NCBI RefSeq assembly: GCF_003570925.1
Contig: NZ_QXIS01000012.1
Span: 1 to 49,136 of the forward strand
Reading direction: 5' to 3'
DNA length: 49,136 bases
Source of the DNA: Candidatus Cryosericum terrychapinii
Lineage (GTDB): Bacteria; Caldisericota; Caldisericia; Cryosericales; Cryosericaceae
Both the position numbers and the translations under genes were made by a program. Positions 34,640-42,528 of the stretch are shown here, piece after piece; the first letter of the stretch is position 1, and the number at the start of each line of letters is the position of its first letter. The notes under the pieces are model-generated. The model had not been told where the DNA came from and made no database searches. It worked only from the letters and a program-made list of their open reading frames with translations.

Positions 34640-35775
34640 TGATTTCCACCTCCACATGTGTAGATCATCGGTTTCGTCTTGAGAAGCCGTTCGAAACCGG
34701 TCTCGGTGACGATGATGTGGTCACCCAAAGCCAGGTAGCCGGTCTCGGGGATAAATTGGTTCGGGTGGATCACGAGACTCATGTTCTTCTGGAAAGTGAG
34801 AGGGCATTCGTCGTCCACTTCAACGCGACCGAGGCCGAAGCCGTGACCTCTCGACCGCATGTAAGGCGGACGGCAGTACTCAGCGTATCCGGCTTTGCCA
34901 ATGATGTCGTTCTGGATCTTCGCAACGTCAGCAATCCTGGCCCCTGGCTTTATGATCTTCAGGGATTCTTCCAAGGCCCTTACCAAGATGTCATACTTCT
35001 CGTAAAACAACGGAGGTAGTTCGCCGTACACGGCTGTCCTGCAAAGCTGGGCGGAATACGTAACCGACCTATACGCCGGAGTCATCTCGAACAGGAAGAT
35101 GTCGCCTTTCTCCAGCTTCTTCCCATACGGGAGGAGCATACCGGTGCTGTCCCGCCCTATAGACGACATCTGGAAGTTGTCGGTCGCGCCCATCTTCTTC
35201 ATCGTGTAATCAATCTCGGCCATGATGTGATAGTCAAGCATACCTTCCTTGGCGGTCTCCACCACTTTCAGAAAAGCCGCATCCGCCATTTCGGCAGCCT
35301 TTCGGATCAGACCCAGTTCAAAGTCGGTCTTCACCAAAGCAACCTCTTCTAGGAGGTCCGTGCCTTGGACAAAGTTTTCGCCGAACTCAGTCTTGAATTC
35401 AGCCAGATCCTTCTCGTTGAGCATCTCCATCCCGGCTACGGCAGTCTTGCCTTTCGTCCCCGCCTTCACGACCGAGATGATCTCCTTGTTGCATCCATGC
35501 ATCAGCGGCCGAACATCCGAGAGCCCCGATTCCGACACTGCATGTTGGAGATCCCACGCTGCCCCGATCAGAAGCGTAGGTTCGCCGGTCATCGGCAGAA
35601 AGAAGTAGCTCCTGTCCCCCAGCAAAGTATAGTTGGCCGCGTAGTGAATGTACGTCTGGTTGATTTGGTTGGAAAAGACCAATAGACCATCGAAGCCGTC
35701 GGCAGCAGCCCGTTCTCGGAGTCGTTTCCAGCGCAGCTCCAGTTCTCCTTCAGGTACCGACATGTGATTACCCAT
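34636..35775 (-). CDS. M24-fold protein with altered metal site, paralogue 1
   Basis: A 379-residue creatinase/Xaa-Pro-peptidase-like protein. The N-terminal domain (LRWKRLRERAAADGFDGLLVF) and the pita-bread domain are clear. The Asp pair reads IFLFEMTPAYRSVTYSAQLCRT (Asp to Glu, Asp to Ala). The His block is kept (RSRGHGFGLG), but the Glu of VEPG reads IHPNQ. This points to a metal-independent creatinase-type hydrolase acting on a C-N bond or a related group. The start at 35775 follows AAGGTG at a spacing of 7 and overlaps the upstream LeuD-like gene by eight bases. Confidence 0.78.
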   Translation of the reverse strand: MGNHMSVPEGELELRWKRLRERAAADGFDGLLVFSNQINQTYIHYAANYTLLGDRSYFFLPMTGEPTLLIGAAWDLQHAVSESGLSDVRPLMHGCNKEIISVVKAGTKGKTAVAGMEMLNEKDLAEFKTEFGENFVQGTDLLEEVALVKTDFELGLIRKAAEMADAAFLKVVETAKEGMLDYHIMAEIDYTMKKMGATDNFQMSSIGRDSTGMLLPYGKKLEKGDIFLFEMTPAYRSVTYSAQLCRTAVYGELPPLFYEKYDILVRALEESLKIIKPGARIADVAKIQNDIIGKAGYAEYCRPPYMRSRGHGFGLGRVEVDDECPLTFQKNMSLVIHPNQFIPETGYLALGDHIIVTETGFERLLKTKPMIYTCGGGNQ

Positions 35776-36307
35776 CTTTCAACACCTTCGTCGGCGGTTC
35801 AGATTGATCGAGCGTTTTGTACTCCTTCCGCCTGCTGCGGATCCACCCGACCATCCCGCCAGCCTTGTAGATATCCTTCAGAATCCAGGGAATTTCTTCA
35901 CACTTGAGCACCTCGCCGGTCTTCACTACTCGAACGAGCCCAGCATCGATGTCGACCTCTATCTCGTCGCCTTTCTCGAACTTCGACCGAACTCCGGGGC
36001 AGACCAACACTGGGAGCGCCATGTTCCAAGTGTTTCGGAAGAAGACACGACCTGCACTTTCACAGATGATGGCCTTGATACCCTTTTCTCGAATCACCTC
36101 GCCCGCAGGCCTGCCAGACGAAGCTCCAAAGTTGCGGCCCCCAACGATAAAGTCGCCTGGTTTAGCAAGCTTTGGGAACTCAGGATCGTAGTACTCGAGC
36201 ACGTGCGCCAGCGCAAGGTCCATCTGTCCCTCGTATCCCGACGCCATGATGCTCTCCGAGTTGACGTGATCGCCGAACGTCCACACTTTGCCTCTCAAAT
36301 AACCCAT
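35768..36307 (-). CDS. LeuD-like hydro-lyase small subunit, pair 2 (divergent active site)
   Basis: A 179-residue swivelling-domain subunit of the aconitase superfamily. KVWTFGDHVNSESIM is the N-terminal block and GGRNFGASSGRPAGEVI is the substrate loop. In canonical LeuD this loop reads GCGSSREHA; here the Ser-Ser is kept but the order after it is G-R-P rather than R-E-H. The start at 36307 follows AGGTGACTAGA. It lies 33 bp after its large-subunit gene and partners it to hydrate or dehydrate a dicarboxylate. Confidence 0.85.
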   Translation of the reverse strand: MGYLRGKVWTFGDHVNSESIMASGYEGQMDLALAHVLEYYDPEFPKLAKPGDFIVGGRNFGASSGRPAGEVIREKGIKAIICESAGRVFFRNTWNMALPVLVCPGVRSKFEKGDEIEVDIDAGLVRVVKTGEVLKCEEIPWILKDIYKAGGMVGWIRSRRKEYKTLDQSEPPTKVLKDG

Positions 36308-36340
36308 TCTAGTCACCTCTCAAGTGTATTTGATCCGGGG

Positions 36341-37597
36341 TCAAGAAAGGAAGACCCTGGGATCTGTAATCTTGCCCTCGACAGCCGAAGCAGCTACCGT
36401 GTAAGGTGAAGCGAGGAAGATCGACGTAGCCGTACCCGCGCGGCCCGGCAGGTTGCGCGGATGAGTGCCAATCTCGGTGTCCCCGTCAGCCAGATTACCT
36501 ACACAAAGCTGCTGGCACGGTCCGCAATATGCCGGAGTGACCACGGCACCCGCCTGATTGAACACATCCACAAGTCCTTCCTTGATGGCCTGCCCATACA
36601 TCTCTCGAGTCCCAGGAACTATGAGGAGCCTCACGTCCGGATTGACCTTCCGGCCCTTCAACACTTCAGCAGCCATCCTCATGTCTTCGATGCCTCCTCC
36701 CGTGCACCCGCCGACATACGCCTGCTGGATTGGCTTGCCCACGACCTCTGCAAGGAGCTTCGTGAAGCTGGGCTGCGGTGGTACAGCTACCTGGGGCTCC
36801 AGGTCAGAAACATCGATCTCGATGACCTTGGAGTACTCGGGATCGGGATCGTTATAGACAGGCTCGAAAGGCTGTTTGGCGCGGCCTTTCATGAATTCCA
36901 GCGTTGTCTCGTCGGGTTCGACCAGCCCGTAGGTGCCGCCAGCTTCAATAGTGAGGAGACTGAATATCATGCGCTGCCAAACAGAGAGGCTGTGGATGTA
37001 AGAGCCACCATATTCGACCGCAGACCACAACGCCCCATCGGCACCCAACTGTCCCAGGACGTACTGGGCAACATCTCTGGCACTGACTCCTCGCTTGGTC
37101 GTCCCTTCAATCTTCACGAAAATGGTTGGAGGAGTTTTGAACCAGGCCTTTCCTGAAAGCATTACTTCGGTTATCTCGAAATTCATGGGCGAAGACAGGC
37201 ATCCGATGCAGCCATAGGCCGTAGTGTGCGAATCCGACCCAACCGCAATTGCGCCGGGCCACACGTGCCCCTGCTCAACCATGAGGTAGTGACCGATTCC
37301 AGTGCCTGGTCCATATATATACTTGACGCCATAGCGCTTACCTTGTTCGACAATATACTTTACCGTGTTCGCATCCCTCTGGTTCGCAGGTAGGAAATGG
37401 TGGTGATCCGGGCAAATAACGACCTTCTCACCGTCGAAGACACCCTTCACCCCACCGATCTGCTCAAAGTGTTTGAACTTGTAGTCCGGAGAATGCATGA
37501 ATACAGCATCCACGTCAACGATGACAATCTCACCTGGAACGACTTCCTTCTTTTTGGCGCCACGTGCCAGAATCTTGAGAGCCATAGTACGACCCAT
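36341..37597 (-). CDS. LeuC-like hydro-lyase large subunit, pair 2 (divergent active site)
   Basis: A 418-residue [4Fe-4S] hydro-lyase of the isopropylmalate/homoaconitate type. All three cluster cysteines are present (GGCTGG and YCGPC), as are GSDSHTT and PGRAGT. Two substrate-site motifs deviate from the family and from pair 1: SCTNGR reads GCTGGG, losing the Arg, and the TSNRNFxGR block reads THPRNLPGR. It should therefore act on a substrate different from isopropylmalate. The start at 37597 follows AAAGGGGTGAGATT, the family-typical M-G-x-T-x-A-x-K-I-L opening. Confidence 0.87.
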   Translation of the reverse strand: MGRTMALKILARGAKKKEVVPGEIVIVDVDAVFMHSPDYKFKHFEQIGGVKGVFDGEKVVICPDHHHFLPANQRDANTVKYIVEQGKRYGVKYIYGPGTGIGHYLMVEQGHVWPGAIAVGSDSHTTAYGCIGCLSSPMNFEITEVMLSGKAWFKTPPTIFVKIEGTTKRGVSARDVAQYVLGQLGADGALWSAVEYGGSYIHSLSVWQRMIFSLLTIEAGGTYGLVEPDETTLEFMKGRAKQPFEPVYNDPDPEYSKVIEIDVSDLEPQVAVPPQPSFTKLLAEVVGKPIQQAYVGGCTGGGIEDMRMAAEVLKGRKVNPDVRLLIVPGTREMYGQAIKEGLVDVFNQAGAVVTPAYCGPCQQLCVGNLADGDTEIGTHPRNLPGRAGTATSIFLASPYTVAASAVEGKITDPRVFLS

Positions 37598-37627
37598 AAT
37601 CTCACCCCTTTTGTTTGTTTGGTTGGC

Positions 37628-38164
37628 TTATGAAGAAGTCTGTTTCTCGTGCTCCATCTCAGCCTTTAGGAGCGCTAGAATCCCGCCGGCCTCGACGACT
37701 GAACGCATCACTTCTGGGATAGGCTTACCGAAAACCTTGGCTCCCGTCGTGATGTTTGTGACTTCGACGGCCTCTTCGGTTACTTTTACCTGCACTTCGT
37801 CGCCCTCATTGACGATCTTGCTGACGCCCGGAGCCGAGAATACCGGTATACCCATCGCGATACCGTTGCGGAAGTAAAGCCGCGCCACCGAGTCAGCGAC
37901 GATTGCTGAAATCCCCAAGACCTTCATAACTGAGTTGGCAGGCTCTCTGTGTGAACCACACCCGAAGTTCCGACCAGCTACGATGATGTCTCCCGGGGTA
38001 ACATCTTTGTAGAAGTCCTTTCTAACTGCTTCCATGGTGTGGAGCTTGAGAACCTCCAGACCCTCTCTCATCCAACGTCCGGGGGAAATGACGTCCGTGT
38101 TGATGGAGTCGCCGAACGTGTGTGCCTTGCCCTGATAAATCTTTGTTCCTATCTTTGTTTCCAT
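37628..38164 (-). CDS. LeuD-like hydro-lyase small subunit, pair 1
   Basis: A 178-residue swivelling subunit. YQGKAHTFGDSINTDVISPG and GRNFGCGSHREPANSVMK are typical of the LeuD/homoaconitase small-subunit family. The loop is closer to canonical than in pair 2. The start at 38164 follows GAGGTGAAGGTT; an 11-codon extension lacks a site. It lies 61 bp after its large subunit and 30 bp before pair 2. Confidence 0.87.
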   Translation of the reverse strand: METKIGTKIYQGKAHTFGDSINTDVISPGRWMREGLEVLKLHTMEAVRKDFYKDVTPGDIIVAGRNFGCGSHREPANSVMKVLGISAIVADSVARLYFRNGIAMGIPVFSAPGVSKIVNEGDEVQVKVTEEAVEVTNITTGAKVFGKPIPEVMRSVVEAGGILALLKAEMEHEKQTSS

Positions 38165-38225
38165 AACCTTCACCTCGCAGAGTCTCCCCACAGTCAAAGG
38201 TAGCCGTAGGGAGGTTTACTTGTCT

Positions 38226-39497
38226 TTACAGGAAGCATCGGGGATCAGTGATGTGCCCAGTAACTGCGGAAGCTGCCACCGTGGCTGGCGAAGCAAGGTA
38301 GATAAATGCTTCAGGGCTACCCATGCGACCCTTAAAGTTCCTTGAAGTAGACGTGATACACACCTCCCCGGGAGCTAGTGTGCCCATCACGCCTGTGCAT
38401 GGTCCACAGTGAGGGTGAACAACGAGGCATTCAGCCTCGATCAGAGTCTGAAGATATCCGGCATTCATTGCTGCCATATATATCTCCCAGGAAGCTGGTC
38501 CGATGATGCAACGGACATCATGGTGGACCTTCCTGCCCTTGAGTATCTTTGCCGCCATCGCAATGTCCTCAAGCCTACCATTGGCGCACCCGCCGACGAT
38601 CGCCTCATTGATGAGTACGTTTTCGTACTGATCTGCAGGCTTCACGACCTCAAATCCATGTGGTTGGGCCACGAGCGGAACGATCTTCCCTCCGTCAATC
38701 TCTATGACGCTCTCGTACTCCGCATCGGCATCGGGAGCCACGGGGGTGAACGGTCTGCGGGCTCTCGGAGTCACAAAATCGAGGACCTTCTGATCACACT
38801 CAAACAGGCTGAACTTTGCTCCGAGCTCGACCGACTGGTTCGCAATACAAATGCGACCGTCCAGACTCATTGCACTTATGGCGTCACCGCCCCATTCCAT
38901 GGATTTGTACGAACCCACCTCGACACCATAGTCACCGGAGACCTTGAGAAACACGTCTTTGCCCATGACCCCAACCCCGAGTCGTCCACTCACGTTCATC
39001 TTCACTGCCGGCGGCACCATGAACCATAGACTCCCCTTGGCCAGAACCCAGGCAAGCTCCTGCTCACCTACGCCGGTCCCTCCACAGTTGATGCCGCCGT
39101 AGATGGTGGTATGGGAGTCCGCCACGAGAACTAATTCGCCGGGGGCTACAAACCCCTTATCGAGCATGACCTGGTGACAGATGCCGGCCTTAACGTCGAA
39201 GAAATGGGGAAGCCCCAGTCTCTTCACGATTTCGCGTTCCTTGACGTGCTTGATTGCACTATTAACGTTCTTGTCCATGGCGGGGCAGGAGTGATCAATC
39301 AGCACCACTATCCGATCCTTGTCCCAGATTCTGGTGAGACCGCCCTCAAGTCCTGCGTGTTCCATGTCCTCATTCAACTCAACAATGCTGTCATAGATAC
39401 AGACCTGGTCTACCTCAGCGGTAACATAGTCGCCTGCACTCACTACTTTGCGCCCGGAGTGTCTAGCCAAGATTTTCTCCGCCATCGTCATACCCAT
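38226..39497 (-). CDS. LeuC-like hydro-lyase large subunit, pair 1
   Basis: A 423-residue [4Fe-4S] hydro-lyase. It starts MGMTMAEKILARHSG, has VADSHTT, cluster cysteines in GGCANGRLED and HCGPC, and STSRNFKGRMGS. These are close to canonical LeuC/homoaconitase large subunits. The start at 39497 follows GGAGGTATCGACG. No leuA or leuB lies nearby, so leucine synthesis is unlikely. With the DASS transporter and the flavoprotein, a catabolic hydratase for an imported carboxylate is the better reading; homologues include dimethylmaleate hydratase and citraconase. Confidence 0.88.
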   Translation of the reverse strand: MGMTMAEKILARHSGRKVVSAGDYVTAEVDQVCIYDSIVELNEDMEHAGLEGGLTRIWDKDRIVVLIDHSCPAMDKNVNSAIKHVKEREIVKRLGLPHFFDVKAGICHQVMLDKGFVAPGELVLVADSHTTIYGGINCGGTGVGEQELAWVLAKGSLWFMVPPAVKMNVSGRLGVGVMGKDVFLKVSGDYGVEVGSYKSMEWGGDAISAMSLDGRICIANQSVELGAKFSLFECDQKVLDFVTPRARRPFTPVAPDADAEYESVIEIDGGKIVPLVAQPHGFEVVKPADQYENVLINEAIVGGCANGRLEDIAMAAKILKGRKVHHDVRCIIGPASWEIYMAAMNAGYLQTLIEAECLVVHPHCGPCTGVMGTLAPGEVCITSTSRNFKGRMGSPEAFIYLASPATVAASAVTGHITDPRCFL

Positions 39498-39516
39498 CGT
39501 CGATACCTCCAGTCAG

Positions 39517-39648
39517 TTACGCGAGGCCTACTAATGGAGCAGGGGAGAACTGCAAGGGGAAGAACCGTGGGAAAAATGCAATGAATAGTACAGCCAGAAC
39601 AACCATCACGCAGTACAGCCCAGTTCCCAAGATGACTTCCTCCGTCCT
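39517..39648 (-). pseudogene. Possible remnant of a membrane protein C-terminus
   Basis: Reading minus between TAG (39651-39649) and TAA (39519-39517) gives a hydrophobic helix (MVVLAVLFIAFFPRFFPLQ) of the kind that ends secondary transporters. It could also be a tiny ORF of 29 residues from ATG at 39606, but no good ribosome site is present. Its place in a 700-base gap between the DASS and LeuC genes suggests decay. Confidence 0.3.
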
Positions 39649-39671
39649 CTACGCGCATACTCCTCAGTGCC

Positions 39672-39947
39672 TCAGTCGTTGCGGAACACATCCGCCATAC
39701 TCCCATCGACATTCACATGCAAGTACCTTCCTTCTGTCCAGGAACTTCCGTACCATCTGACTTTGCCTAATACTCGACAGAAATCGGCCAAGTACCGGAT
39801 CACATCCCCTCCGTGCCAGCGGCGCGCCTCTGCGGGATCCTGCCACCTGGGATCTCCCGCTCTGCAGTTTTCCGGTACCGTCTCAGTCATCGTGGCGATC
39901 GAGTAGCTGTCGTTCAGCACGTTCTCCATGCGGCAGCCCTCGACCAC
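39672..39947 (-). CDS. Hypothetical protein, 91 residues
   Basis: A minus-strand frame from GTG at 39947, with AGGTGG four bases upstream, or from ATG at 39929. The product is soluble and Trp-rich (DPRWQDPAEARRWHGGD, KVRWYGSSWTEGRYLHVNVD). It is not recognised. It lies in the carboxylate operon in the same direction, 249 bp after the DASS gene and upstream of the LeuC gene. The remaining part of the gap (39948-40196) shows nothing. Confidence 0.35.
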   Translation of the reverse strand: MVEGCRMENVLNDSYSIATMTETVPENCRAGDPRWQDPAEARRWHGGDVIRYLADFCRVLGKVRWYGSSWTEGRYLHVNVDGSMADVFRND

Positions 39948-40196
39948 GTATCCACCTTTGACATCCTGAATTAGGTTCTATCCAGCCCATACAGACCCCT
40001 GTACCACAATTCTGTGGCAAATCAACGGTGGCAAAGAATCTGCATGGGCAACCCTCTTCTTCAGGCGGGGCAGTTCAAGTTACAAAGCTCTGCCTACAAA
40101 CAAGTCTGTTTTGCCTTTCAGCCAATTCATAGTTGAACCTAGCGGTGTAAAGTTAGCCGACGGTGTCTATAGAAAACTGTCTACGAACTGTGGGGC

Positions 40197-41660
40197 TCAA
40201 AGACCGATCGCCGTCAGATACAAAACGACAAGAGGGGTCATGAGTAACCAAAGCGCAGCCGTAACAAGCCCCGGTTTCAGTAAATCTTGGGTATCAAACT
40301 GTTTGAAACCAAAGGCAATGACCGTCTGTGTCTTCTGATAAACCATTATTGCCGCATTAGAAGCCATAATGAACACGACCACCGCTGTGATGACACTAAA
40401 GTTCTGCGCTTTAGCTGAAGCCATAATAACTGGCACGAAGGTAGCTAGTACTGCCAGCGGAGCAGGGATAAGGATGTGAACCACCATGGAAAGCAAGGCA
40501 AGTTTCAGGCAAAAAACGAGCAAAGAGCTCGAAACCATTACTGGACTACTTATCTTCACCAAAAAGCCGGTTAATTTGGTCGCTTGCAGAACAGAGCCCA
40601 GAGTCAAACAAAAGCCAGTAAAGAAGACGGCCGGCCAAGGAATCTTCTTGCTGAAGTCATCAGCAGTCACTGTGCCAATGAAAGGGAACATGAGCAAGAC
40701 TCCGCCGAGCACACCTACGGTAATGAGATTCAGTTTGATGAAGCTACCGATGATCCACAAGAAGATTGTGATCGAAACGACGATTGCAGCCTTCTTCTCT
40801 TCCACACTCATCGGCCCTAAACCGTGCAGTGTTTCTTGGAACTCTTTATATTTTTCGACACTAATTTTCTTGACTTCTGGTGGAAATAACCGTGGTATAA
40901 TTACTGCCACTATTATGGAAACGATCAAAGATGCCGGCAGGAACATTGTCAACCATTGCAAGTAGTTTAGGGTATATCCACCCTTTGCCAGAATACCGAC
41001 TACCAAGATGGCACCCACTCCAGTGAGATAGCAATTTGCCGAATTAAGCGTGCTGAGGCCCAACATAGTGAAGAGCCCCCGTCCAATGTTACTTTTCGTA
41101 TCTTCTGTTTGACCGAATACGGGTAGGATCATCAATCCAATCGTCCCCAACACGACAACACAAGCGTTCGCGAGTGGTATGACAGCAGCGAGAAGCACTC
41201 CGATTAGCACAAAGGTAACCATTATGCCAGTATACGTAGGCTTACTCCTAGCTATTACCGCATAGGCTATCCTCTTACCAAGACCAGTCTTTGTCACCGC
41301 GACGGCTATGGTGAAAGCGAAGATCATGAATATGAAAATGTTGTTGGAAAAACCGGAAAAAATGGTCGGCATGTCCGCAACTTGGAATAGAAGCATCAAG
41401 AGCATTCCGACGAAACCAGTGACGAGGAAACTGCAGATTTCGGCAATCCACCATGTAAGCAAGAAGAACAAGATTCCCAACATGGTTTTCCCAGCTTGGG
41501 TAAGACCAAAGCTCGCCGGGGCGTACGCGGCAATCAGAGCGAAACCGATAGCGCCGCACACTGCCAAGACATAACGCCAAGTAGCGATTTTCTTGTCCAT
41601 CTTCTTTTCCATCTTCTTTTCCGAGCCTGCATTTTGCACGGTTGGAGCATTCATACTCAT
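40197..41660 (-). CDS. DASS-family (SLC13-type) carboxylate transporter
   Basis: A 487-residue membrane protein with about 12 hydrophobic segments. The signature regions are TLNSANCYLTGVGA in the first half and MASNAAIMVYQKTQT in the second; the latter matches the SNxxxxxxxT sodium-binding type. The N-terminus is charged and Lys-rich (KKMEKKMDKK). DASS carriers import di- or tricarboxylates with Na+. The start at 41660 follows AGGGGGATTTC. The gene is more A+T-rich than the enzymes downstream. It defines the locus as carboxylate utilisation; the exact substrate is not readable. Confidence 0.88.
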   Translation of the reverse strand: MSMNAPTVQNAGSEKKMEKKMDKKIATWRYVLAVCGAIGFALIAAYAPASFGLTQAGKTMLGILFFLLTWWIAEICSFLVTGFVGMLLMLLFQVADMPTIFSGFSNNIFIFMIFAFTIAVAVTKTGLGKRIAYAVIARSKPTYTGIMVTFVLIGVLLAAVIPLANACVVVLGTIGLMILPVFGQTEDTKSNIGRGLFTMLGLSTLNSANCYLTGVGAILVVGILAKGGYTLNYLQWLTMFLPASLIVSIIVAVIIPRLFPPEVKKISVEKYKEFQETLHGLGPMSVEEKKAAIVVSITIFLWIIGSFIKLNLITVGVLGGVLLMFPFIGTVTADDFSKKIPWPAVFFTGFCLTLGSVLQATKLTGFLVKISSPVMVSSSLLVFCLKLALLSMVVHILIPAPLAVLATFVPVIMASAKAQNFSVITAVVVFIMASNAAIMVYQKTQTVIAFGFKQFDTQDLLKPGLVTAALWLLMTPLVVLYLTAIGL

Positions 41661-41765
41661 GAAATCCCCCTATGTATAGTCTCGTATCTGAAGTTCAATC
41701 GCGGAACGGCTGCAGCAGCAGAGATGGAAAGCGTACTCGACACAAGTACACGAACGCCTATTGCC

Positions 41766-42056
41766 TTAGTAGCTACTGTCGCTGGTCGTGGTCAGATAGT
41801 TGTCAAGCACACTATCATTGCTGGTCGCTGCACGTTTAAGGATCTCGCTTCCGTAGTCCGTCATAGACACACCAACTAGAGGAAATAGCTCTGTAATCCA
41901 TAGCACAAAAGCAGCTAAACATAGAGCTAAGGAGGCTCTCCCCGCAACTTTGAGTCCTCCCTTGGAAACCGAGACAAGCGTCATGGTAAGAACAGAAATG
42001 AGAATATTGAGAATTGTCACGAGCGCTTTTGGTTCGTTGTCTCCCCTTATGGCCAC
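41766..42056 (-). CDS. Small two-helix membrane protein ahead of the DASS transporter
   Basis: A 96-residue frame starting GTG at 42056, with GGGGAGG six bases upstream. Two hydrophobic segments (ALVTILNILISVLTMTLVSV and LALCLAAFVLWITELFPLVG) are separated by a short basic loop; the C-terminal third is polar. It is the first gene of the operon, 105 bp before the DASS gene. DASS carriers are normally one-component, so an accessory subunit would be unusual. No family was recognised. Confidence 0.65.
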   Translation of the reverse strand: MAIRGDNEPKALVTILNILISVLTMTLVSVSKGGLKVAGRASLALCLAAFVLWITELFPLVGVSMTDYGSEILKRAATSNDSVLDNYLTTTSDSSY

Positions 42057-42098
42057 ATTTCACCTCCCCATCAGCATGGTTGATATAGCTGACAAGAA

Positions 42099-42164
42099 AT
42101 GCTACGACGGCCATATGTATTTGTCAAATTAATTATCTTAATGTGTTCGATAAGGACACCTTAT
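42099..42164 (-). promoter_or_regulatory. Carboxylate-operon promoter with two LysR-type T-N11-A dyads
   Basis: Minus-strand TTGACA (42127-42122) and TAGCAT (42104-42099) are separated by 17 bp. Just upstream are two dyads: ATTAA-N5-TTAAT at 42128-42142 and ATAAGG-N3-CCTTAT at 42150-42164. Both fit T-N11-A. Their centres are 22 bp apart, two helical turns, at about -43 and -65 from the predicted start. This is the classic activation-site/recognition-site layout of LysR regulators, and a divergent LysR gene lies 365 bp away. From 42165 to 42528 no gene is supported. Confidence 0.75.
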
Positions 42165-42528
42165 ACATCAAATAGGGAATAGTCAGGAATACCGAAAATT
42201 CCTCAAAGACCGTGAGACTACTGTATCTGCGAATTGCCCATCATCCTCGAAAGACACTTACAATGTCTCGTGGCAACACGACTTCTCTCAAGATGTAACC
42301 TATGCAGCCGGTGCCTAAGGCTCGCGCTGGCACTTGGCCTGGCGTCTGCGATGGAGAACAATAGGCAAATCACCACGGATCAGCTGTTCGTCGCCCTGCG
42401 TTTTTCTGATGAAGTGAAGCCGTATCTGAACCATCCAAGGGTCCTGATAAGCAGAGTATAATGTAGGAGGTTTCCGCTGAGAAATCTGTACAGCGTTATA
42501 TGTAGAGGATAGAGGAGGTTGGGTGCTT

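Noticed and set aside
36341-39497. Leucine biosynthesis (leuCD)
   Set aside because: No leuA or leuB nearby, two pairs instead of one, altered motifs in pair 2, and association with a carboxylate carrier.
42234-42461. Plus-strand ORF of 75 residues upstream of the LysR gene
   Set aside because: No ribosome site, Cys/Leu/Arg-rich shadow-like composition and no recognisable motif.
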